Shown here: piece after piece, positions 27,051-36,700 of the stretch | Layout: each line of letters opens with the position of its first letter | How positions within the stretch are numbered: position 1 is the stretch's first letter | Assembly (NCBI GenBank): GCA_035582835.1 | Contig: JAYKAV010003443.1 | Location: forward strand, 992,588 to 1,056,587 | Length of the DNA: 64,000 nt | Direction: 5' to 3' | Source: Phoebastria nigripes | Lineage: Eukaryota; Chordata; Aves; Procellariiformes; Diomedeidae | The notes under the pieces: generated by a model | Databases searched by the model: none | Told to the model about the DNA's origin: nothing | What the model saw: only the letters and a program-made list of their open reading frames with translations | Translations under genes and position numbers: made by a program

Positions 27051-28060
27051 CTGAGCATCCCTCTCCCGTTCCGCTCCTGTGAGGAATCAGTGGCAGGGAG
27101 GTGCAGCCGGGCACATCAGCCCTTGCCACCCCGCACAGTCACCCAATAAAAGGCATCGGGTGTGGGGGAATTCAGGAATCCAGTGGAGCTTACAATTACA
27201 CATGAAAAATTAGGGCTAGAGAGGATTTGAGGAATGTGTTAACTAGACCCAGCTGAAGAGGAATTTCAGTCATGGGCGATGCTATCGGGACACCACGTAC
27301 TTTGTAAACACAAGAGTACAGCCACAGGCTGCACAGGATTAGTATGTGGGTAAGACTGACTTAAGGGAAGCAGAGTCAGAGAGCTGCAACGGAAGGAGAA
27401 TGAGGTGGGGGTGAGGGAACTTGGAGAGCAGGATCAAAACTGGATACTGATGAAGAGGGAAACTGAAAGTGGGGGGGGCTGAGTTGAGACAGAAACAACC
27501 AGGCTAAGGAGGCAGCCATGCCCTTGTGAACTTCAGGACTTGGTAGAACTGCTACAGCATCTAGACTGGTTTCAGAGTCGACCTTGCTGATAAAAAGGCA
27601 AGACTTGGGATGAACATGGGGCATGAGATACTGTCAGGGAGCACCAAGAGGAGGGCTGGCCCAGGAGACAGGCCAGGAGCTGAGAGCAATCCCAACACAG
27701 GCAATACCCTCACTGACAAAGTGCCATCCTACAGTACCTGAATGCAGCAGGTTGAGCCAGGTGCTGGTAATGGGATCCATCAACAGCCCCCAACATAGCA
27801 AGGTGACAAACCAGGATGAGGGTCTATCTAAGGACTCCTGTCAGCAGCAGCTGGATATGGGGTTGGAGACACTGCTATAAAGGAAGTCCCAGGTCCATCC
27901 AGGAAGCAAGGATAGGGACCAACGCTCATACAACAGCCAAGTGCCCCAGCCTGAGCTTAAATGAGCTCCTGAGCCCTTGGGGTGAGGGGGAGTGGGAGGG
28001 TGGGACCAGGTGAGGCTGGTTGGGGCCATTAAGGCCTATTAGTAGGAGGGAAGGGGAAAA
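27051..28060. other. G-rich block, possibly an old lineage-specific insertion
   Basis: About 1 kb that is clearly richer in G and AG-words than its flanks, with GGGG runs and an AATAAA near 27146. Frames are open on both strands at about 27376-28029. The composition differs abruptly from the AT-rich surroundings, as in a decayed retroelement or LTR, but I could not define terminal repeats or target-site duplications and cannot name a family. Confidence 0.3.
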
Positions 28061-29539
28061 ACAGGGAAGAGGTTTTCAAATATTTAATAACTGAGATGTT
28101 ATGACTTCTTCCTTTCAGTAACAGACGTTAGCTCAGTGAGACTGAGGTCTTGTTGGCATTCAAAGGTGCTATAACAACTCTCCAAAACAGAAACAGAGCC
28201 TCCACTGTTAGAGGATCTTCTTGTACCAATGCTGATAAGCCAGTTCCCTTAAACGTGTAAGTCACATTGACAAAATGACATTTTGATAGTTTCATCGGCC
28301 AATACGGATGCTTGGTTAGAAATCTGAGGTCCTGGTATTTCTAACCAGCATAGCTAGACTCATGAACTCCTGAAGTGTAAACAAGTTGAGAATCTCTCCA
28401 TTATTCAGGTGTCAACAAATGTCTACAAATGTCACATCTACAGCACTGTGAAACCAATAATGAGATTAAAGTTTCCTTACACACAGACCAAACTAATAAA
28501 GCTTATGCACACAACAAAATTCTGGCTTTTTTAGGTAACATTAAACAGGATTTTTCTGTATCTACCATTAAAAAATATTCTATAGGGTACTTTACGAGTG
28601 CAGTTCTCCAGAATAAAGGTATGTGCCAGTTTTTATGCCCAGGTTCACTTGGATTATTTCAACAGTTTTTCACACTTCTGGTAAGAAATATACCCTATTA
28701 AAAATATGCATCTGCAGCTCTGAATGAAAGCCCAAAATACCAGTTTTTCTGGCCATCTCTTAATAACTTAACGCTCTCCTGAAACGAGCATCAGGAGTCC
28801 AGAACCCACCCATGTTTCTCAACTGTAAAATCAGTTTGTTTACTATTATAAAAATCTCCCCGTGTATGACAGGCTAACCAACAATGTTTTTGAAAAAAAG
28901 AACTAAAGGGAACACACTGACTTTTCTCTGAGAAATACTAGTTACCCCCATGGTAACGGTGATGGCACCACGGTAAAAATGACTGTTTTCATTGCGCTAG
29001 CTTCAGTACAGGGAGAAGCCCCACTATGGAAGGATGGGGTTCAGCGAGAGCCAATGCACCTGCAGGATAGCTCTTTTCTAGGAAGTTCAAGTATTTCTGT
29101 ACTACTTCTTTGCAAATACAAGATAAGCACACTTACAACAGAGGCAAAATATAGCTATAATCAGCTGCTTTCCTGGGAGATGCAACATTCCTTTTATTTT
29201 GGTGTCATTTACAAGGATAAAGCAGTCAATTGCAGTTTTTTATTTACATAAATTGAGAATTCAGCTTGAGGCCAGAAAAGCTGATTTTATTGCCGTCTTT
29301 CAAGTACATACCGCTCACTTCAACTGGCTTTGCAGTGTAACAACGGCAGAACAAATTTACCTTTTTTTGCAGAGATAACATTGGAAGTCCCATCACTGAA
29401 TTCCATGATTTGTTCACTTGGGAAGACACCTACTTGTAAAAGAGGGGAAGACCCCAGCCTGCAATAATCAGTTAATTAAATGGGAAAATGACTCTATAGA
29501 CCAAAAGCATCAAAATAAAAAGGACATTTTAGGTTTCAT
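28061..29539. other. Intergenic DNA downstream of PCDH18
   Basis: AT-rich sequence between the G-rich block and the inferred PCDH18 3' end. No gene recognised; a further minus-strand AATAAA at 29291-29286 would allow a longer 3' UTR. Confidence 0.6.
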
Positions 29540-29554
29540 GGGAGTTGACAACTC

Positions 29555-29560
29555 TTTATT
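29555..29560 (-). terminator. Candidate PCDH18 polyadenylation signal (distal)
   Basis: AATAAA on the minus strand in the context ACAATAAAGAG, about 490 nt past the stop codon, with T-rich and GT-containing sequence some 40-60 nt further on (a usable downstream element). Another AATAAA at 29601-29596 lies just upstream and could act instead. Confidence 0.45.
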
Positions 29561-29809
29561 GTAAGAATGAAACATTGCAACAAGGTGTTGGATCATTTAT
29601 TGAAACTAATGTTTGTATAACTTTTCAGTGGTTTGAATTCGTATCTGTAACATTTGAGACTTAAAAGAAGTAATAAGGGAAAGCAATAGCCCTCCTTTTT
29701 TTTTTTTTTTAACATGCCTATGGGGCAAGAATGCTGGAAGTTCGACAAGGGTGGTACCATCTATATACATTTAGGAAAACATGCTTGCTGTGGGTGTACA
29801 AAAATAAAA

Positions 29810-29815
29810 TTTATT
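29810..29815 (-). terminator. Candidate PCDH18 polyadenylation signal (proximal)
   Basis: AATAAA on the minus strand about 236 nt past the stop codon, immediately followed by TTTTATTTTTG. It could produce a short 3' UTR form; the downstream GU-rich element is less convincing than at the distal site. Confidence 0.3.
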
Positions 29816-30050
29816 TGTTAAATTACACATAAATATAAGGTACAAATGTATTTTTAAAATACAGATAAAGATAATCACACTTGCATTGTGTACATATGAA
29901 AATACAGTATTTTAATATTCAACATACACAGACACATTTATGATAAATGCAACTAGTTGGCAATGCCAGTTCTTCTCAGTCTGTTTTTTGTTCTTTATTT
30001 TTTTCCCTTCCAGTTTTCCATAAATATGGAAAAATAGGCTTTTGAAACAA

Positions 30051-30763
30051 TTAGTTCTGCCGGACATCTTGCAGCAGCTTGTTAATTTCTGCCACCAGCT
30101 CACTGGCATCCATGAGTTCATGTTTACCATCACTGAGGTGGTTGAGCACGTTGTCAAAATCATCTTCTTCGTAATTCTCTGGGATCTCCTCCATGGCTGG
30201 CAGCCATTTGGAGGAAGGCTGTGCGCTCGAGTGAGTCCCCAGAGTGGGCCCGTTGTTGGCAGGATTTTGGAAATGTGTGCTGGCTGCCCAGGCTGCCACC
30301 CCCTGTGGATAATTTACAGTCTTGGCTGGCAAGTGTCCCTTCCTGCGCTCCAGCGAGTTGGAGCGATCCATCTCATTGCACTCCGTGTAGGCATCTAGCG
30401 AGGGAGGCAGCAGGCGCTGGAAGACGCTGCTCATTTCAGAGAGGAGAGAGGAGGTACAGGTGTCCCCTGACTCCTCCTCGCTCTGGCAGTCTTTACCAAA
30501 CGTTGAAAAGCTCTTCTTCTTCTCGCTGGCGTCAGCAGGCTGCGGATCTTCCTCGAGGCCCTGATGCTGCGGCTGCGGCTGCGGCTGCGGCTGCGGCTGC
30601 GGCTGCGGCTGCTGCAGCTGCAGCTGCTGCTGGGACGACTGGAACTCCTCCCCAGGGATGAACATGTTACTTCTGTAATCGGAGGAGGGAGAGGGCAACG
30701 GCAGCATCCAGCACTGGTCGGAGTGCCCCAGAACCCTGCACTCCTCCGTGCACAGCCGCATTG
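30051..30763 (-). CDS. PCDH18: PCDH18 coding exon 4: C-terminal tail with Pro-Gln repeat and stop
   Basis: The exon begins after the acceptor CTTGCAG (30764) with CA, completing Ala913, then [18 protein letters not shown]. It encodes 236 further residues to TAA at 30053-30051, ending DVRQN where human ends DVRQS. A Gln-rich tract with seven Pro-Gln units spans residues 954-980. FSTFGK at 998-1003 fits the WAVE-interacting receptor consensus (bulky hydrophobic-x-Thr/Ser-Phe-x-x), consistent with reported WAVE/Nap1 coupling in this family. The extreme C terminus ([20 protein letters not shown] through [10 protein letters not shown]) is a strongly conserved acidic and amphipathic block. Sequence open upstream of 30763 is intronic. 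Confidence 0.95.
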
Positions 30764-33700
30764 CTGCAAGAGAGAAAAGAGGAGAGTGAGCATCCCCCTC
30801 CTGCTGCAGATACCACTTGCATTCGCAGGGACTAACACAAGGACCAAACTTCTCCAAAGATGTTCAAATCTGGTGTTTGGGTTCACTTTCTGTGCGCAGG
30901 AAGGTGGCAAATACAAATGGTCTGGACCTAAATGTACTTCCATTTCCGAACGGTCTCAAAAAATGAGAACGATAAATGCAGAACGTGTAAGACAGTAATG
31001 CGATCTCTTAACTAGGGCTGAAGATAAACATGTAAATCCCAGGTGGAAAATAAGCACTTGTGACTTAAAGCCATTCGTTCCCTTTGTACAATGCTGTTTC
31101 ATTAAAAAAAAAATAAAATAAAATGAAGGTGTTTCTACCTCCAAGCATGTACTTAAGTTTTAGTGAAGTCTTCCACATGCAATTAGAGAAGCATATCAGA
31201 GTAATAAAGTGGGAATAAATGGACAGGGGAAATAAAGAAGAAAGAAGAATAATGTGCAGAGGGATCTCCTTCTTCATCAACACACCTCCTGTTGATCTGA
31301 CAATGAGGTGTATGTTGAATACGAGGTGATCCACTGCCATGTTACCTTTTTCACCGAATCAGTTAAATTTTAATCCAGTATCAGAATACCGAGGGCTTAA
31401 TTCACACCCCGTGTGACTCCAGTGTTTATACTGGAGCTACTCTGAGGTGCGCTGGCAGCTCTGCGGCTCAGGTTACTGGACCGTGCTGGCTCAGGCGTTG
31501 GCACAAGGCAGGCTCTACCCCACAAGGTGGGCATCCAGGCCAGCCAGGAGGGCTGAAGAGCAGAAGACAACAGAGCCGCTCCTTCAGCTGCTTGGTTTTA
31601 GTGGTGTCTCTCAGGGAGAAGCAATACCATGGGGCAAGTGACTGCATCCCTGGGAGCTACGCTGGTCGGAACTGGCCAACTGGCCAGAGGGGCACTGCAA
31701 GAGTCCTCCGCCAACACCTGAAGAGGTCTGGGAATGGTCCCTGGAAGCACAGACAGGCAAAGCCCTATTTGACAGACCTGCAAAGAGAGATGTGCCAGGA
31801 GAGAGGCCAAATTTTCCTCTCCAAAGGGAACCGACTCTGCCGGACACGAAGCCTCGGCTCGGGCTGGGCGCTGCCTGGGTGCCTGGCAGATCTGCTGGAA
31901 AAGACCTAGGCCGGGCAGGGGCCACTACCTGAATTTGAGTCACATACTTCAAAAGAAAGTTTTCAGAAATGCCAGACTCTTTGCATTATGCATATTTGGA
32001 CCGTAAGAAGCTTTTGCCCTAATTCTCTATCAATTAATGGTTAGTTAGCCCACGCAGAATAGAGTTTCTTTTTCTTTCTCTCTTTATATATTGAATACAT
32101 ACGAAAAGTTTGCAGTCATGCCCTGAAAGTTTTCCTCGCTTTCTCATCACGTTTCCCATCTGGCTCTGGATCCACTCAGTTTATCAAAAAATCTTTTTGC
32201 AATGGTGTAAGCAGAACCGAACAGAGTATTTCAGCCTAGGACGTACCGGTGATTGATAAAGTCCTACTCTCCTCCTGTCAGCCTTATTTATCTCTGTGCT
32301 TTACACAGCCTATCATATTGTTTGCTTTCCTAATGCCCCTTCCATTCCTCTGAGTATAAACTTTCTCTGTGTCTTACATGTGAGAGTATGAATTTCTTCA
32401 AGAATACCGGTTCAGGCTGCAGGCTGGATATTGCACGAGCTATTGCAAACGGCTTGCTGATCAGTGAGCTTCAAACAAAAAAAGCAACCTGGACAGTATC
32501 AGTGGCTGAAGTTTTGATAAGAGTGACTGAAATGCCTTCAAAGTGCTTTGGTCCCATGTATGACAAGCACACGTGTGCTGTTTTACAGAAAATGCCTAAG
32601 AGTTGGGAAGGAGAAAAGATATCTAAGTGAGCCATGGAGCCTGGACCAGCTCACAACTCATCCCAGGAGGTGAGGATTACTCTTCTAATTCAGACTCCTG
32701 TAAATTAATGGGAGACTTTCAACGGTCTAGCATTTCATTAGTAGTGAGGGATGTCTTACTATGAGTTTTGTTCCTGATGTTCCAATCCTGATCAGGATTG
32801 GTTTTGGTATAAAATAATAAATTCTGACATTCCTGAACATAAGATCGAAAGAGACTCTGAGGAAATTGAATGGCGTCACAGTCTGTCCTTAAATCAGCAA
32901 TAAATTAAAAAAACCCAGATGCACAACAGTTTTGGGTTTTTTTTTTTGCCAGAACTTAAAGCTTATTGGTGAGGATTTAAAAAGTGAGAGAGGAAGAAAC
33001 AAGCCTTTCAAGGACAGTTACTGAACTTTCTGATCATGTCATTTTTGAAGTTTTGAGGGCCTGGCTCTGTTCTTTCCAGTTCCACCTTAAAAGGACAAAC
33101 TGAAAGGACTTTCTCACAGCATTTTGCCTGTGTCCAGACTGACGAGGCAGAAACCTTTCAAAATGGAGAACAGGAAACCTCCAAGAAGTTTTCTTCTCCT
33201 TTTTATTTGTTTGGATTGCAGATCAGTTCAGGTCTCATCTGAACAGGTTCAGCATACTTATCTGACGGATTAAGACCACGCATAGTGGCAAATGGACACC
33301 TGGGTGAGATTAAACGCCCGTCTCGATAGCCCAATCCCATTCTGTCTGTACTCAGCGGGAGTCTTCCTTACTTTGAATGTGGTGAACGTTGGGTGAAGGC
33401 CGGGCACTTTTGGAAATCCTACCCTTTGGCTTCCTGTTTAGAGACTGAATTGCAAGAGCTGAAAACGAGTCATGGGCATCTCAGCTAGCCAAGAGGGTAA
33501 CTGCTCCCGCCTGCCGGCAGCCCCCAGCTGCCCAGCGGGAAGGGGACAGCTCTTCCGTGGCCGCAGCAGGGCTGGGCGCCAGGGCAAACACCAGTGCACT
33601 TGAAGTTCCCCTGGCAACCGAGGGCTCCAGCAGATCCCTCCCTGCCTCCTTGCCAACCACAGGAGAGAACAAGACATGCCTCACGCTAGCTGGCAGAGGA

Positions 33701-36700
33701 ATAAGTAGTAGGAGCTAGGGGAAATGAGGATAAAAAAATATATTAGGACTCCAGATTTCCGTTAAGGATTCTGAAAAAATAGTAACTTTTCCAGGTCTCT
33801 GGTTCTGAAACATTGGGTACATAACGCTAAGTTGAGGAGGTAGGTGAATGCCTGGGTAGGCGATACAAGACCTAGTCTGGAGCAAAATATACAAAGAAAA
33901 TTTTGAAGTTAAAATGTATAGGAAGAACAAATTAAACTTTTAGGGTTTCCTCTTGCCTAGCATAACAGCATATTTCTCAGGGTAAAATACACCAAGGTCG
34001 GGTACAATCCCCTCACCGGTGCTTTCCGTGGCAGCAGAGGGAAGGAGCTGCAGCACTGCAGCTCCTCTCCTCCAGCCCTGGGCAAGGTGTGGGCGTCACT
34101 TTAGGAGGGAATATGTGCTGCGCTGGCCCGTAAAGCAATGTGCCCCCATGTATGAAATGACTTTACTAAAGTTTTTAAGTTTACACTCTTGCTTCAGTGA
34201 ACCATACTGAAATTATCAGGCCCTGTCGGTTATACAGAGAAAACTGAACATGATCCAAAGTAAGTACAAGATTTAGGGTACAACCAGTGGCTGTATAATT
34301 ATTAAATTACGAAATTCTCATATCTGTACTTAGCGTGATTTCCCATAGCCTCACGTATTCAACTTAGAACTGGGCATAAGTTTAAAAGTGGTACTTCATA
34401 CACATGAATACGTACGTGTGTGTTTACCTTACTTTCACTCACCCTTTTCTAGCTTTTTTCTTTTCTGCCCTCTGCCCCTGAATTGTACCTCTTAAGCTCT
34501 TTCTTCTAGAAATCAGGGTTGCAAGATTTAAAACCTGGGACACATTTAGATCCTTCCCTTGCCACTCAAGTTCATTTTTCAGTGGGAAAAAATACACTTT
34601 TCTTTCTTCTCCATCCATATTTCTAGACCACTTTCACAATCCATTTCTGAACAGTAAAAGTTTGTATTGTATGGATCAAACCCACNGTGGAAAATGTATC
34701 TCTCAAATTATAGTTCAGTGTATTTTTAACCAACCACAACCGCCTGGCTTTGCAAAAACATCCACCCAGTCATTAGAAGTCTAAGGACATGAGGCAGATC
34801 GTGCTTTTGGGGGGAATTTGGAGCCAGCTCATGATGATGTGAATAATAGAAAAAAGTAGGCATTGCTCTGGGCAGATTTTCAGTTGTGTCTGAGGTTTCA
34901 TTTTACTAAATATGTGAAGGCTTCAGCTCAATATTTATCATGAAGCAGAGTAAAAAGGAAGGAAACACAGGACTCGAAAGCTAAAGAATTTTTGCTTTCT
35001 CAGTAGCAGCTTTATCAAAGTGACAGCCAGGCAGCACTGTAAATAAACTGTTCAGCTTCCATTGTGCTCTTACCTGCAGGAATTCTCCCATCTGTAAGGA
35101 AAAGGTCACTGAATCCTTCCCCAAGAAGTCTGTCAATTGGAGACTCTCTCCCCAAATCATAATCACTGTCTCCAGCTTCACTATCGCCCCGGCCACTGTC
35201 TTTCAAGCTGAATTTATCCATATCTTGTAGGGCATACCTGTGAAGAGAATTGTGGTGATGGTGGAATTAAATTATCTCACGTACGTTATATTCCACTTTT
35301 TGATTAAAAATACATGTCTGTATTTTCTGATACATGTACATGCATATGTAGCAGAACGGTCCAGATCCTTACCTGTAGCTTCTGGAATACTTGTTTCCTC
35401 GAAAACTTGGCCTTGGTTGATACTGGCCCTGGTGAAGCATTGAGAGAAGCTGAGAAACCTGCTAAAGAAAAGGTGAAAAGACTGATTCCTTGAAATGAAA
35501 GCTCAAATTCCTTGTTGTAAAACCACTAATTTGCTTCTCAGGTTTGTGTCGGGTGNTTTNTTTTTTTTTTCCTTTAAAGTTAATTAAATCAAATTCCTGC
35601 ACATATATAATGCAGTACAACAGACTCTTTTGTAGTATAGTGTCTGCCACAGGAAACATCTGAGGACCTTGTACAATGAGGAAGTACACTGCTCTTCATT
35701 AGTCTCTGAACTCATAATAATTAATTCATTAACAAGTAGAACAAGTAATTAAACAGAGGTGGAGTTTTGTTTTAATAGATTAGACTCAACCCCTTACCAT
35801 TCCAGGATCCTAATTCAAAATAAAATGTCATTGCTCTACCTGTAATGAGTTACCAGGACACAGCTCTCATTTAAGCCATTACATAGCATTTGCAGTAAAA
35901 ACTGAGATGGGTAGTCTCAAAGTTTGAGATACTACGATCATATATTACAACAGCTGTACTTAAACTGTGTCAGTGTTTAACCTTTTAGTTCTCCATCCCC
36001 ATTAATGAAAGAATTTCCTGTATTGTTTCTCCATATAAAGAGTGCTCTGGCACTCTTTCTTCAACAGAGCTATACAGAGGGAAAGGGACGGCAAGGAAGA
36101 AAGAGCGAGCGAGCAGTAAACCAGAGCAGAGTACTGTCTATGTTACACTCCATTGTTTCGACCTTACAGGGAAGAACCAAGAAATAATGCTATTAAGAAT
36201 AGATTTAATCCTGTTCCCCATGGTAATGGATTCAGTTGACATTGGAGTAAAACCGCAAAGCTGTGACATCTGAAAAGAAATCCGTAACACGTTCTCACTA
36301 GGCATAGACCTAATTGCCTATTGCTCTCACAGGTTGCATGCAGAGTACCTCCATGCTCCCAAGTGAACNCATGAATGAATGGATGTGCAAAACGAAGTAT
36401 GGACCTTACCTCAACAGCCGGAGTAGCATGGGTGAGTTCCAGTGAGAAATTTTCGGGCACGTGGTTAGAGGAGATTGTCACCAGGCTGTTCAGCGATTGG
36501 TGGCTGTGGTGGCTCTGCCGGCTGCTCATTTGTCCCCTTTCCAGGGTCGGAGATGATGACGGAGAAGCTCTGTGGTGAGATCTGATGGGTAAAGTGCCAT
36601 TAACCGTTGGCACTAATGTTATGTCCCCTTTGTGGATCTGTCTTGAGGGTCGTTTTGGATGGTGCTGGTAGGTCGATTCCGCCACGCGACAGTTGTAGGA

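Larger units (their letters stand above)
29540..30050 (-). other. PCDH18: PCDH18 3' untranslated region (approximate end)
   Basis: AT-rich sequence following the PCDH18 stop codon, rich in A/T tracts as expected of a 3' UTR. AATAAA hexamers on the minus strand lie at 29999-29994, 29815-29810, 29601-29596 and 29560-29555. The last is followed by T/G-rich sequence, so I place the likely main 3' end near 29540. Shorter forms using the proximal signals are possible. The end is inferred, not seen. Confidence 0.55.

Noticed and set aside
30221..30998. + strand frames across PCDH18 exon 4 giving Ala or Leu-Arg repeats
   Set aside because: They are translations of the Pro-Gln hexamer repeat in other frames.
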